Assembly: GCA_017513245.1 (NCBI GenBank)
Contig: JAFXGK010000016.1
Coordinates: forward strand, 1 to 64,000
Direction: 5' to 3'
DNA length: 64,000 nucleotides
From: Clostridia bacterium
Lineage (GTDB): Bacteria; Bacillota; Clostridia; Oscillospirales; Acutalibacteraceae
Under the pieces are notes generated by a model. It was not told the origin of the DNA, ran no database searches, and saw only the letters and a list, made by a program, of their open reading frames with translations. Positions 1 to 8,060 of the stretch are shown here, piece by piece. A program made the position numbers and the translations under genes. Within the stretch, counting starts at the first letter, position 1; each line of letters starts with the position of its first letter.

Positions 1-57
1 GAACCCACGACCTCTAGCGTGACAGGCTAGCGTTCTAACCAGCTGAACTACCAGGCC
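1..57 (-). tRNA. tRNA-Asp (GTC), 3' end cut off by the window edge
   Basis: On the minus strand the 5' acceptor strand GGCCTGG is at 57-51, followed by a normal D arm and a five-pair anticodon stem CTAGC/GCTAG enclosing the loop CTGTCAC, so the anticodon is GTC (Asp). The T arm is entered (GTGGGTTC) when the window ends, so the 3' acceptor strand and CCA lie outside. It is six bases downstream of the tRNA-Val CCA and is presumably processed from the same transcript. Confidence 0.95.
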
Positions 58-63
58 ATAAGG

Positions 64-139
64 TGGTGGGAACAACAGGGCTCGAACCTGTGACCCTCTG
101 CTTGTAAGGCAGATGCTCTCCCAGCTGAGCTATGCTCCC
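64..139 (-). tRNA. tRNA-Val (TAC), CCA end encoded
   Basis: Read on the minus strand, the gene begins GGGAGCA at 139 and ends TGTTCCC plus discriminator A at 67, with CCA encoded at 66-64. The seven-pair acceptor stem contains one G-T pair. The anticodon stem CTGCC/... encloses CTTACAA, giving anticodon TAC (Val). The T loop GTTCGAGCC is normal. It is the first gene after a strong promoter about 50 bases upstream and precedes tRNA-Asp. Confidence 0.96.
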
Positions 140-190
140 ACGTACCTACGCGCCGTCTGTCAACCTGTAACTGAACTGGCGACAAGCAAT

Positions 191-219
191 ATATTACCAC
201 AACAGTTTCCATTTGTCAA
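191..219 (-). promoter_or_regulatory. Promoter of the tRNA-Val/tRNA-Asp transcript
   Basis: The minus strand has a perfect -35 box TTGACA (219-214) and a -10 box TAATAT (196-191), exactly 17 bases apart. TGTGG sits directly before the -10, matching the Gram-positive TRTGN element. The expected start near 184 leaves about 45 bases of leader before tRNA-Val. Confidence 0.9.
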
Positions 220-249
220 CACTTATTTTTAACTTTTTTTAAAAAATTT

Positions 250-1119
250 TTAGTCTATCAAATTCAGGATTTCTTTGGGGGTAAAATTATACTTTTTGTC
301 GCAAAAATGACAGTTAACTTCTATAACGGGAAGCTCCTCCGCCATGGCCTTTAGTTCTTCCCTTCCCGTGCTTATAAGTGCGCGCTCAACACGCTCACGG
401 CTGCAATTACATTTATATGCGGCCTCACCCTCGTCGAGTACTTCGACCTCGAAATCTTTAAGGGCGGTTTTTATAATTTCCTCTATGCTCATACCGCTGT
501 CGAGCATTTGGGTTACGGGGCGGATACCCTCAATCGACTTTTCAACCCTATCAATTATACCGTCGTCGGCCGTGGGCAGAAGCTGAATCATATAACCGCC
601 TGCGGCCTTAATGGTGAGGTCGGGGTTTACCAGCACGCCGAGAGCGCATACTGTGGGTATTTGCTCGCTGATGGCATAGTATGCCGTTATATCCTCGGCA
701 ATCTCGCCCGACATAATCGGAATAGAGCCGCTATAAGGTTCCTTAAGGCCAACGTCCTTTATAACGTATAAAGAGCCGTTCTTGCCGACTGCGCCCGCTA
801 CGTCGAGCTTGCCGTTGTTGTTAAGAGGAATTTCGACAATCGGGTTTTGCACGTAGCCGCGAACGTTGCCCTCAAAATCGGACACAGCAATTACGGAGCC
901 TGCAGGGCCGTCACCCGCAAGCCGCAGGGTTATACTGTTGTCCTTGCCCTTGAGCATATCGCCCATCATTGAGGCGGCGGTCAGCAGTCGACCCAAGGCG
1001 GCGGAAACTACCGCGCTGGTTTCGTGAATGCGGACGGCCTCGTTTACTATATCGGTTGAATCAATGCCGACGGCCATAACGGTACCGTCGCTTGTGATGC
1101 ATCTAATTATCTTTCCCAT
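250..1119 (-). CDS. hslO: Hsp33 redox-regulated chaperone
   Basis: The 289-residue product matches Hsp33, a cytoplasmic holdase that is inactive while its C-terminal cysteines bind zinc and is activated when oxidative stress forms disulfides. The four ligands are visible as C237-x-C239 and C270-xx-C273, at the usual position. The N-terminal domain (about 1-225) carries the family's sequence, including SITLRLAGDGPAGS. It overlaps the stop of the upstream methyltransferase gene at base 1119, so the two are probably translationally coupled, and it is the last gene of the yerC transcript. A redox chaperone fits an anaerobe's need to survive oxygen exposure (inference). Confidence 0.96.
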   Translation of the reverse strand: MGKIIRCITSDGTVMAVGIDSTDIVNEAVRIHETSAVVSAALGRLLTAASMMGDMLKGKDNSITLRLAGDGPAGSVIAVSDFEGNVRGYVQNPIVEIPLNNNGKLDVAGAVGKNGSLYVIKDVGLKEPYSGSIPIMSGEIAEDITAYYAISEQIPTVCALGVLVNPDLTIKAAGGYMIQLLPTADDGIIDRVEKSIEGIRPVTQMLDSGMSIEEIIKTALKDFEVEVLDEGEAAYKCNCSRERVERALISTGREELKAMAEELPVIEVNCHFCDKKYNFTPKEILNLID

Positions 1120-1865
1120 TAGTTTACCTTTCTTGCAACAAAAATGTTTCGCTCGCTGTCGGCGGAGGGGGCTTCCTCTGACATATCGCCAAAGATTGCC
1201 TCTACCCTGAAACCTGCCTTTTCGAGCAAAGCGGTCAGTTCCTCGTCCGAGTAGGCACGCTCGGAGAAGTCCTCGCTCTCGCGGATATAATTATCGCCCT
1301 TTTTGAGGAAAAAATCAAGATAAATATCGGTGATTTTTTCTTCTTCGTCATAACTGTTTTGCCAAACGAAGAACATATCGTCACTCTCGCGAACGAAGGT
1401 GTTGTCTGCGAGGATGTTTTCGTGTTTATAGACCGTATTAACGTCGAAGATAAAAAGCTTACCCGGCTCTAAAAAGAGCGATACCTTTTTAAAGGTTTCC
1501 TCAAGTTCTTCACGGTCGGTTATATGATTTATGCTGTCGAGGCAGCAAACGGCGCTGTCAACGGTACCGTATAAATCAAGTTCGGCGCCCGACTGACACA
1601 AAAACAGAGGATTCATTTCCTCCGTTACGGCCTTTTCGCGGGCGATACCCAACATTTCCTCGGACGGGTCGACAGCAATAACGTCTATTCCCTGCTTTAG
1701 AAACTCGAAGGTAAATCCGCCCGTTCCGCAGGCGAGGTCGAGAAGAAGGGTCGGCTCGCTTTCAAAACGACTAAAAAGGCCCCGTAGGTAACCTGCGCGG
1801 CCTTTATAATCAATATCTTCATTAAGTTTGTCGTAGTACTTCGAAAATAGTCCGTATCCGCTCAT
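1119..1865 (-). CDS. Class I SAM-dependent methyltransferase
   Basis: A 248-residue cytoplasmic protein with the class I methyltransferase fold. Motif I is LLDLACGTGG (about 41-50), followed by an acidic strand end IAVDPSEEML and motif-III-like segments SAVCCLDSINHI and LFIFDVNT. The substrate cannot be read from the sequence; related proteins are annotated simply as methyltransferases. It lies one base after the yerC-like gene and overlaps hslO by one base, so the three form a compact operon. The start ATG at 1865 gives a full N-terminus (GYGLFSKYYDKL) typical of this subfamily. Confidence 0.9.
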   Translation of the reverse strand: MSGYGLFSKYYDKLNEDIDYKGRAGYLRGLFSRFESEPTLLLDLACGTGGFTFEFLKQGIDVIAVDPSEEMLGIAREKAVTEEMNPLFLCQSGAELDLYGTVDSAVCCLDSINHITDREELEETFKKVSLFLEPGKLFIFDVNTVYKHENILADNTFVRESDDMFFVWQNSYDEEEKITDIYLDFFLKKGDNYIRESEDFSERAYSDEELTALLEKAGFRVEAIFGDMSEEAPSADSERNIFVARKVN

Positions 1866-1866
1866 A

Positions 1867-2151
1867 TTACTTCTTTAAGCGGCCGAAAACCATTTCATAT
1901 CCGTCGGCACCATAGGTGAGCGAACGGTTTACACGGCTGATTGTTGCAGTGCTGGCGCCGGTCTGCGATACGATTTCGCTATATACCTTTTTATCGGTCA
2001 GCATCTTGGCTACGGTAAAGCGCTGTGCAATGGATGCCAGTTCTTTTACCGTGCAAACGTCTTCAAAAAACTTGTAGCATTCGTCAACGTTCTTAAGGGT
2101 TAGTATTGCTTCGAAAAAAGCATCGGTGGAGGGGTTTTTAATATTTTGCAT
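1867..2151 (-). CDS. YerC/YecD family TrpR-like DNA-binding protein
   Basis: The 94-residue product matches the YerC/YecD family of small proteins related to the Trp repressor. It is helical with a helix-turn-helix near the C-terminus (TGASTATISRVNRSL, about 65-79). Members are short, soluble and probably dimeric; their targets are poorly known. It is the first gene of the minus-strand transcript that continues into the methyltransferase and hslO genes, starting from a promoter at 2211-2239. A hairpin can form in its leader (GGAGAAAA/TTTTCTCC, about 2176-2199). Whether it represses its own or the divergent DUF554 promoter is not known. Confidence 0.88.
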   Translation of the reverse strand: MQNIKNPSTDAFFEAILTLKNVDECYKFFEDVCTVKELASIAQRFTVAKMLTDKKVYSEIVSQTGASTATISRVNRSLTYGADGYEMVFGRLKK

Positions 2152-2210
2152 TTTTGCACCTCGAAATTGCGTAATCGGAGAAAACTTTGGTTTTTCTCCC
2201 GTTCTTTAGT

Positions 2211-2239
2211 ATTTTAACACTTAAAAGTCCAAAAGTAAA
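2211..2239 (-). promoter_or_regulatory. Promoter of the yerC-methyltransferase-hslO operon
   Basis: Minus-strand -35-like TTTACT (2239-2234) and -10 TAAAAT (2216-2211) are spaced 17 bases apart. It is divergent from, and about 12 bases clear of, the DUF554 promoter at 2251-2279. Confidence 0.7.
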
Positions 2240-2250
2240 GGGGTATTCTC

Positions 2251-2279
2251 TTGAAAACTAAAAAACTTTGTGGTATTAT
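2251..2279 (+). promoter_or_regulatory. Promoter of the DUF554 gene
   Basis: TTGAAA (2251-2256) and TATTAT (2274-2279) are spaced exactly 17 bases, with TTGTGG before the -10. A GGAG ribosome site follows at 2291-2294, eight bases before the GTG start. Confidence 0.85.
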
Positions 2280-2302
2280 AGGCGTAATTTGGAGATGATC
2301 AC

Positions 2303-2977
2303 GTGGGAGTATTAGTTAATTTTTTAAGCGTTATAGTCGGAAGCCTTTTGGGTCTCGTTTTCAAAAAGGGCATCCCCGATAAAATAAGCGACACTATTAC
2401 AAAAGGCGTCGGCCTTTGCGTACTGCTTATAGGTCTCAGCGGAGTGCTTCTAGGCGAGAATATGCTTATTACGGTTATTTCGATTGTTATAGGCGCCGCA
2501 ATCGGCGAGCTGATTGATATCGACCGCCTGCTTAACCGCCTCGGCAAGGGCATTGAAAAGAAATTAAGCAAGGGCAAGGAATCCAACGTTGCACAAGGCT
2601 TTGTTTCGGCCACGCTTTTGTTCTGCGTTGGCGCTATGACGGTTGTAGGCTCGCTCAACTGCGGTCTCGGAATTGAGAACGACACCCTTTACACCAAGGC
2701 TTTACTCGACGGAATTTCGGCAATTATCTTCGCCTCGACCTTTGGCTACGGCGTTATTTTCTCGGCCGTTCCGGTGCTCGTGCTTCAGGGCGGTATCGCA
2801 CTTTCGGCGCATTACGTTGCTCCCCTTTTGACCGAAACGATTATAAATGAAATGACCTGCGTCGGCTCGCTGCTTATTATAGCACTTTCGTTTAACCTGC
2901 TCGGCATTTGTAAATTAAAGGTTGCGAACTATCTGCCCGCTATTTTCATTCCGATACTGCTTTGTCAGTTTATGTAG
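2303..2977 (+). CDS. DUF554 family membrane protein
   Basis: A 224-residue hydrophobic protein of the DUF554 (YdfK/YqgA) family. Members are integral membrane proteins with about six or seven helices and conserved glycines; their function is unknown. Visible features are an N-terminal helix with the KKGIPDKISD loop, a GAAIGELIDI segment and several long hydrophobic stretches to the C-terminus. The start is GTG at 2303, supported by GGAG eight bases upstream; no in-frame ATG fits better. It is the only clear plus-strand gene in the window, stands alone behind its own promoter, and ends at a bidirectional terminator. Confidence 0.9.
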   Translation: MGVLVNFLSVIVGSLLGLVFKKGIPDKISDTITKGVGLCVLLIGLSGVLLGENMLITVISIVIGAAIGELIDIDRLLNRLGKGIEKKLSKGKESNVAQGFVSATLLFCVGAMTVVGSLNCGLGIENDTLYTKALLDGISAIIFASTFGYGVIFSAVPVLVLQGGIALSAHYVAPLLTETIINEMTCVGSLLIIALSFNLLGICKLKVANYLPAIFIPILLCQFM

Positions 2978-2987
2978 AAAAAGAAAA

Positions 2988-3010
2988 CCACACTCGAAAA
3001 TCGAGTGTGG
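2988..3010. terminator. Bidirectional intrinsic terminator
   Basis: CCACACTCGA and TCGAGTGTGG form a ten-pair stem with an AAA loop. T tracts flank it on both strands (3011-3017 on plus, 2987-2978 on minus), serving the convergent DUF554 and decarboxylase genes. Confidence 0.93.
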
Positions 3011-3015
3011 TTTTT

Positions 3016-4350
3016 TTATTGCTCTATTACCGATATATTATCGAAGCCGTAGTATTTAAGCGCATCAGCAACCGATTTATTTATCTTTTCGCCGCCTATT
3101 ACTATGTCTACGGCAGGCGGACAAGAAGCGACGCCGAAAGCGGCAACCTTACCGATACTTTCCTCAACCTTAATAGTTTTTGAAGGCTTTTTAATAACCT
3201 CGCTGAGCGATAAAACCTTTTTAGGAAGTGAAAACCTTGGTGCTTTTTCGGTTATGGGAGCGCGTTTTTCAACCGAAGAAAACGCCTTTTCAATGCGTAA
3301 AAGACCGTCTGTTTTCAGTTGCTCGGTGAGCATTAACACCACACAACTGCGGTCGGCATATTCGTGCATAACACCCTGCTCGTTTAGGCACTTCGCAAAA
3401 TCGTATCCGCTATAACCGTATGCCGCCGTATCAACCGTTATTTTAAGCGGTTCGTCACCGATTAAGGAATAGCCTGCGGTTATGAGTTTTGTCTTCAATT
3501 CGCAGACAGATTTTATAAACGATGCAAGACTTTCACGGTAGCCGTCGGCCAAATAGGCGTTTGCGGCATCGAGCGACGACAAAACAAGATACGACGGACT
3601 TGTTGAGCCAAAAAGACTCATAGCGAATTTTACTTTATCGGAAAATTCATCCTTTACGCTATCCGCGATATGCAGATAAGCGCCGCCCGTAAGCACGGGC
3701 AGAGTCTTATGGGCAGAATCACAGCAAATATCGGCGCCGAGGTCAATGGGATGACGGCTTTCGGGCAGGAATTTAAGATATGCGCCGTGAGCGTTATCGA
3801 CGGCAAGCAAAACACCGTAACGGTGACAGACGTCAGCGAGCGCCTTAATATCGAGCGTATTACCCAGATAATCGGGAGAGGTTACAAACACTGCTACGGG
3901 CTTTTGAGTTGCATTCTTGAGAGCATTTTCAAGTTGCTCTGCCGAAATATCGCAGCTAACGTAGGACGGACTTTTTTCATCGTATAACCATTCAACATCG
4001 CATCCTAGAAGCGCCACAGCGGTAAGGAATGAACGGTGTGCGTTTCGGCCCGCGAAAATACGCGGTTTTTCGCAATTTGAACGCAGCAAGCACAGATAAA
4101 GCATTGCCCTCATACAAAGTGAAGAGCCCTCGGCCGAATAGAAGGTGTTGCACCCAAAGAGAGCGCTTGCGTTTTGCTCGCTTTCGGCGATAATTCCGCT
4201 CGCCTCATAAAGGCTGTCAGCGCCCGAAATTTCGGTTATATCATCACTTTCACAACCGATAAGTTCTTTTCCCTTGTGACCCGGCATATGCGCTCTGACA
4301 AAATTATCGCGGCCATATTTTTTTATGAAATCACGAATAGGAGTTTTCAT
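3016..4350 (-). CDS. Orn/Lys/Arg decarboxylase family PLP enzyme
   Basis: A 444-residue PLP enzyme of the ornithine/lysine/arginine decarboxylase group (fold type I, Bacillus SpeA/YaaO-like). HMPGHKG at 21-27 is the group's signature, DNAHG contributes the aspartate for the PLP nitrogen (D185), and SAHKTLP contains the Schiff-base lysine K215. Family members decarboxylate basic amino acids for polyamine synthesis or acid resistance; the substrate here is not certain. It lies three bases after the SCIFF maturase gene and is probably co-transcribed with scfA-scfB. That placement may be incidental, since Orn/Lys/Arg decarboxylases are not known to act in SCIFF maturation. Confidence 0.9.
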   Translation of the reverse strand: MKTPIRDFIKKYGRDNFVRAHMPGHKGKELIGCESDDITEISGADSLYEASGIIAESEQNASALFGCNTFYSAEGSSLCMRAMLYLCLLRSNCEKPRIFAGRNAHRSFLTAVALLGCDVEWLYDEKSPSYVSCDISAEQLENALKNATQKPVAVFVTSPDYLGNTLDIKALADVCHRYGVLLAVDNAHGAYLKFLPESRHPIDLGADICCDSAHKTLPVLTGGAYLHIADSVKDEFSDKVKFAMSLFGSTSPSYLVLSSLDAANAYLADGYRESLASFIKSVCELKTKLITAGYSLIGDEPLKITVDTAAYGYSGYDFAKCLNEQGVMHEYADRSCVVLMLTEQLKTDGLLRIEKAFSSVEKRAPITEKAPRFSLPKKVLSLSEVIKKPSKTIKVEESIGKVAAFGVASCPPAVDIVIGGEKINKSVADALKYYGFDNISVIEQ

Positions 4351-4353
4351 TTG

Positions 4354-5733
4354 TTAACCCTCGAGCGCTCTGTGAACGGCGACCATTATAGCGCATTCCA
4401 TACGCTTTCGGAAAAGCTTGCAACCATATTCGTATATGCCCTTAACAGAGCCCGTAGAATGATATGCATTTGCGGCGCAACCGCCCGAGCAGTAAAGCTT
4501 TGCCCAGCAGTCGCGACAATCGGGTCTTGCATACACGTTGCAGGAGGCAAACTCCTCAATGGCGGTTTTATTGTTTACGCCTTCCCAAATGTTGCCGAGC
4601 AGATATTTCTCGTCACCTACAAACTGGTGGCAGGGATAAAGGTCGCCCCACGGGGTAACGGCCATATATTCTGTGCCCGAACCGCAACCGGAAATACGCT
4701 TATAGATGCAGGGACCGCCCTTAAGGTCAATCATATAGTGATAGAAGGTAAAGGGCTTGCCCTCGCCGTCACGCTTTATCATAAGCTCAGCCAGCTTTTC
4801 ATACTGGTCACAAACTATGGGTAAATCTTCGTCAGTAAGTTCCGAAGGGTCACCCGGCGCGCAAACGACCGGCTCCATACTAAGCTCGGTAAAGCCAAGT
4901 TCGAGCATCTGCTCGATATCCTTTAAAAAGTCAGGGTTTCTGTGGGTAAAGGTGCCGCGCATATAGTAATTTTTGCCGCCGCGAGCCTCAACGAGCTTTT
5001 GGAATTTGGGAACGATGCGGTCCCAGCTGCCGTTGCCGGCATAGTCAACGCGATAGCGGTCGTGCACCTCTTTGCGGCCATCAAGACTCAATACGACGTT
5101 ACACATTTCCTTATTGCAAAAATCGATAACGTCATCGTCGATTAAGAGGCCGTTTGTAGTAAGTGTGAAACGGAAGTTTTTGCCCTTCTCCTTTTCAATG
5201 CTGCGGGCGTATTCAACCAGCTGCTTTACAACCTCAAAGTTCATAAGCGGCTCACCGCCGAAGAAATCGACCTCAAGATTGCGGCGGCTGCCCGATTGCT
5301 CAACGAGAAAATCGAGGGCGCGCTTGCCGACCTCAAAACTCATAACCGCACGCTCGCCGTGGTATTTTCCCTGACTTGCAAAGCAGTATTCACAGTTGAG
5401 GTTGCAGGTATGCGCTATATGAAGGCAAAGCGCCTTAACAACACCGGCTGTTTTTGCCTTAAGCACACCTGCAGAGGCTTCAAAGGTGTCGGGCGTAAAG
5501 AGTTTACCGCTGTCACGCAGGGGAACCACCTGACTATAGCATTCGGATATATCCTCGGCGCTTATATCGGCGCGGTCGGCGTATTTTTTCGCTAACTTAT
5601 CAATTATCTCTTCCCTGCTTTTTGATTCAAACAAGGAGATTATATCATAGGCTACCTCGTCAACCGCATGGACCGAGCCAGAGCAGATATCTAAAACGAT
5701 ATTGTATCCGTTTAACTTGTACTGATGTATCAT
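4354..5733 (-). CDS. scfB: SCIFF peptide radical-SAM maturase
   Basis: A 459-residue SPASM-type radical SAM enzyme. The cluster motif is C110-xxx-C114-xx-C117 in HTCNLNCEYCF. The region about 330-445 holds the SPASM cysteines for auxiliary 4Fe-4S clusters (GCGSG, YPCHQF, CRDCWAKLYCSGGC, YGCKLF). The N-terminal 90 residues resemble a peptide-recognition domain. It is recognised as the SCIFF maturase because the SCIFF precursor gene lies directly upstream; known members install Cys-Thr thioether crosslinks in that peptide. Start ATG at 5733. A terminator-like hairpin between the two genes would keep enzyme levels below peptide levels. Confidence 0.95.
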   Translation of the reverse strand: MIHQYKLNGYNIVLDICSGSVHAVDEVAYDIISLFESKSREEIIDKLAKKYADRADISAEDISECYSQVVPLRDSGKLFTPDTFEASAGVLKAKTAGVVKALCLHIAHTCNLNCEYCFASQGKYHGERAVMSFEVGKRALDFLVEQSGSRRNLEVDFFGGEPLMNFEVVKQLVEYARSIEKEKGKNFRFTLTTNGLLIDDDVIDFCNKEMCNVVLSLDGRKEVHDRYRVDYAGNGSWDRIVPKFQKLVEARGGKNYYMRGTFTHRNPDFLKDIEQMLELGFTELSMEPVVCAPGDPSELTDEDLPIVCDQYEKLAELMIKRDGEGKPFTFYHYMIDLKGGPCIYKRISGCGSGTEYMAVTPWGDLYPCHQFVGDEKYLLGNIWEGVNNKTAIEEFASCNVYARPDCRDCWAKLYCSGGCAANAYHSTGSVKGIYEYGCKLFRKRMECAIMVAVHRALEG

Positions 5734-5770
5734 TAAAATCCCTCTTTAAGAGTGTTAAAATTACAAAAAA

Positions 5771-5793
5771 ATGCCGCCAAAAAATGGCGGCAT
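5771..5793 (-). terminator. Intercistronic terminator or attenuator between scfA and scfB
   Basis: ATGCCGCC/GGCGGCAT form an eight-pair stem with a seven-base loop, followed on the minus strand by TTTTTTG. It is twelve bases past the scfA stop and 38 bases before the scfB start. Partial termination here would give excess precursor over maturase (inference). Confidence 0.85.
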
Positions 5794-5804
5794 TCATTCA
5801 GCAA

Positions 5805-5960
5805 TTACTTGCTTTCCTTTTCAGCGTTTTCACACTGCTGGTTAGCAATGCCACAGCTGGTCTTGCAGGCAGACTGGCAGGAAGTCTGGCACTCACCGCA
5901 GCCACCGTTCTTTGCGCTGTCGCACAGGTTACGTGTTTCGATAGTTTTAATATGTTCCAT
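5805..5960 (-). CDS. scfA: SCIFF (six-cysteine) ribosomally made peptide precursor
   Basis: A 51-codon gene beginning MEHIKTIETRNL and continuing with the SCIFF core pattern C21-xx-C24-xxx-C28-xxx-C32-xxx-C36-x6-C43 (GECQTSCQSACKTSC). This is the nearly universal clostridial RiPP precursor whose modified product has no settled function. An extra cysteine at position 13 makes seven. CCTCC at 5969-5973 is the complement of a GGAGG site eight bases before the ATG. It is the first gene of the scfA-scfB-decarboxylase transcript and has a strong promoter overlapped by two dyads. Confidence 0.95.
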   Translation of the reverse strand: MEHIKTIETRNLCDSAKNGGCGECQTSCQSACKTSCGIANQQCENAEKESK

Positions 5961-5991
5961 CACTGAAACCTCCGTGTAATTTATTAATTAA

Positions 5992-6020
5992 AGTATATCA
6001 CGGCGTGATATTAAAGTCAA
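5992..6020 (-). promoter_or_regulatory. scfA promoter
   Basis: Minus-strand TTGACT (6020-6015) and TATACT (5997-5992) are 17 bases apart, a near-consensus vegetative promoter about 35 bases before the scfA start. It lies directly after the ispH-rpsA stop at 6030. Confidence 0.88.
5995..6011. promoter_or_regulatory. Perfect 8-1-8 dyad in the scfA promoter (operator candidate)
   Basis: ATATCACG-G-CGTGATAT is a perfect inverted repeat covering the end of the -10 box and the spacer of the scfA promoter. The position suits a repressor site; the regulator is not identifiable. Confidence 0.5.
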
Positions 6021-6030
6021 TGACTTTAAT
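6010..6030. promoter_or_regulatory. Perfect 10-1-10 dyad over the scfA -35 box
   Basis: ATTAAAGTCA-A-TGACTTTAAT is a perfect inverted repeat that contains the -35 box and abuts the ispH-rpsA stop. It could be an operator or, less likely, a weak terminator of ispH-rpsA, since it is AT-rich and lacks a T run. Confidence 0.45.
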
Positions 6031-8060
6031 TACTCAGCGTCGGTAGCCTCGGTAGCTTCGGCTGCTGCTTCCTCTGCGGGAGCCTCTACTGCTTCCTCAG
6101 CGGCGGGAGCTTCCTCTTCGGGAAGAAGTGCACGGATAGAAAGGCTTACGCGCTTCTTATCAAGGTCGATGCTAACGATCTTAGCTTCAACTTCCTGACC
6201 GATGGTAAGCTCATCCTGCGGCTTTGCAACGTGCTTATTGGCAATCTGGGAAATGTGGATAAGACCGTCAATTCCCGGGATGATGCGTGCAAATGCGCCG
6301 TAAGCGGTCATGCTAACGATGGTAACGTTAACAACAGAGCCCTCTGCATAGTTCTGGGTGAGAACGGTCCAGGGGTTCTCGTCGGCCTTCTTGTAGCCGA
6401 GAGAAATCTTCTTTTTCTCAGCGTCGAGAGCCTTTATGTATACCTCGATCTCATCGCCAACCGAAACAACCTCGGAGGGATGCTTAATGCGCTGCCAGGA
6501 AAGCTCGGAAATGTGAACCATTCCGTCAACGCCGCCGATGTCTACGAATGCGCCGTAGCCGGTGATGCTCTTAACAACGCCGTTCATCTTATCGCCTACA
6601 GCCATAGTCTCCCAAAGCTTGGAAACCTGCTCCTTGCGCTGCTCACGGAGTACGCTGCGGATAGAACCGACAGCGCGACGGCCGCGGCCGATTTCGATGA
6701 TGCGGAAGGAAACTTCCTTACCCTTTAAATCCTCTAAAGCCTCGCCGCGGGTTGCGGTTGCCTGGCTGGCAGGAATGAAAATTCTTGCGCCGCTGGTAGC
6801 TGCCATTACGCCGCCCTTGATAACGTCGGTAACGGTGCCGGTGATGATTTCGCCGGATTCCTTAGCTGCTACTACCTTGTCCCAGCCTGCGATAGCATCA
6901 TAACGACGCTTGGAAAGCATTGCAGTACCTTCCTGATCGTTTGTACGCATAATGATAAGATCTAAAACGTCACCAACCTTTACTGCTTCAGTAAGGTCGA
7001 TATTGGAATCGTAAGAATACTCGTCTGCCGGTATATATCCAGTAAGACCACGGCCGATGTCTACTAAAATTTCGGTCGGCTTTACGGCCAATACTTCACC
7101 CTTTACTTTCTGATCGGAGTTAAGGCTGTTTAAGGATTCCTCAAATGCCTCCTCGTCGGTCATTTCTTCGAAACTCTTGCGAACAGCTTCTTTTTCCTCG
7201 GCCTGCTCTACCGGTTGTAAAATTTCTTCCATGGTTAAGATAACCTCCTTTATAATGCCTGCCGGTGTTGATGCTCCGGCAACAACTCCGATAAGCTCAC
7301 AGTTTTCAAGGCGGGAAAGGTCAAGTCCGTCCTTCGTTTCGGTAAAGACGGTATTACCGCAATACTTGCTGCAAACATCGACGAGTTTTGCTGTATTGGA
7401 GCTGTGTTTGCCACCGATTACAACCATTGCGTCACTGTTTGCGGCCAGTGTTGCCGCCTCTTCCTGTCGATCGGAAGTTGCACTACATATTGTATCAAAA
7501 ATTACAACATTTGTATAGACCTTTTTTAAAAAATTTTTGCATTTTTCAAATATTTCTTTGTTAAATGTCGTTTGAGAGACAACAGTAATGCTTTTATTAG
7601 ATAAATCTTGATGATTTTCTATCAAATTTTTAAGCTGCTCTTCATCCTCAAATACGAAATATTCGGTTTTCGTATGACCGATTATTCCAAGCACCTCTTG
7701 ATGGTTGGGGTCTCCCGCTATGAGGACAGTACCCTCTGCGGCAGACACAATTTTATGTATTTTGGAGACAAAGGGGCAGGTAGCATCGGCCACCTCGACT
7801 CCGCGGGAAGCGGCAGCCTCGTAAACCGAGCGGGCAACGCCGTGCGAACGGATGACGAGTGTTTCATCGGGCAGGGCTTCGTTGGGGGAAGAAACTATGC
7901 GTACTCCCCTCGCCTTTAGGCTTTCAACCAGCTGGCGGTTATGTATTATCTCACCGAGGGTACAAACCTTTTTGCCCTCGGAAAGCAGTTTTTCGACCAT
8001 ATTAACGGCACGGTCAACACCAAAACAAAATCCGGCCGTTTTAGCGAGTGTTATTTTCAA
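6030..8060 (-). CDS. ispH: IspH (HMBPP reductase) fused to ribosomal protein S1-type domains
   Basis: Residues about 1-285 are IspH, the 4Fe-4S enzyme that makes IPP and DMAPP in the last MEP-pathway step; its cluster ligands are C12 (GFCFGVD), C95 (ATCPF) and C192 (TICSAT). After an acidic linker come four S1 RNA-binding repeats (about 317-390, 400-470, 485-560, 570-645), then a Glu/Ala-rich tail. This fusion is known in Clostridia. The start is taken as TTG at 8060: GGGAG lies eight bases upstream, and TTGA overlaps the plsC stop. An ATG at 8075 would add five residues but has no ribosome site. It is the last gene of the cmk-plsC operon. Confidence 0.93.
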   Translation of the reverse strand: MKITLAKTAGFCFGVDRAVNMVEKLLSEGKKVCTLGEIIHNRQLVESLKARGVRIVSSPNEALPDETLVIRSHGVARSVYEAAASRGVEVADATCPFVSKIHKIVSAAEGTVLIAGDPNHQEVLGIIGHTKTEYFVFEDEEQLKNLIENHQDLSNKSITVVSQTTFNKEIFEKCKNFLKKVYTNVVIFDTICSATSDRQEEAATLAANSDAMVVIGGKHSSNTAKLVDVCSKYCGNTVFTETKDGLDLSRLENCELIGVVAGASTPAGIIKEVILTMEEILQPVEQAEEKEAVRKSFEEMTDEEAFEESLNSLNSDQKVKGEVLAVKPTEILVDIGRGLTGYIPADEYSYDSNIDLTEAVKVGDVLDLIIMRTNDQEGTAMLSKRRYDAIAGWDKVVAAKESGEIITGTVTDVIKGGVMAATSGARIFIPASQATATRGEALEDLKGKEVSFRIIEIGRGRRAVGSIRSVLREQRKEQVSKLWETMAVGDKMNGVVKSITGYGAFVDIGGVDGMVHISELSWQRIKHPSEVVSVGDEIEVYIKALDAEKKKISLGYKKADENPWTVLTQNYAEGSVVNVTIVSMTAYGAFARIIPGIDGLIHISQIANKHVAKPQDELTIGQEVEAKIVSIDLDKKRVSLSIRALLPEEEAPAAEEAVEAPAEEAAAEATEATDAE

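Noticed and set aside
2299..2685. Minus-strand frame opposite the DUF554 gene
   Set aside because: Serine/proline-rich antisense frame with no motif; the plus-strand gene has promoter, ribosome site and terminator.
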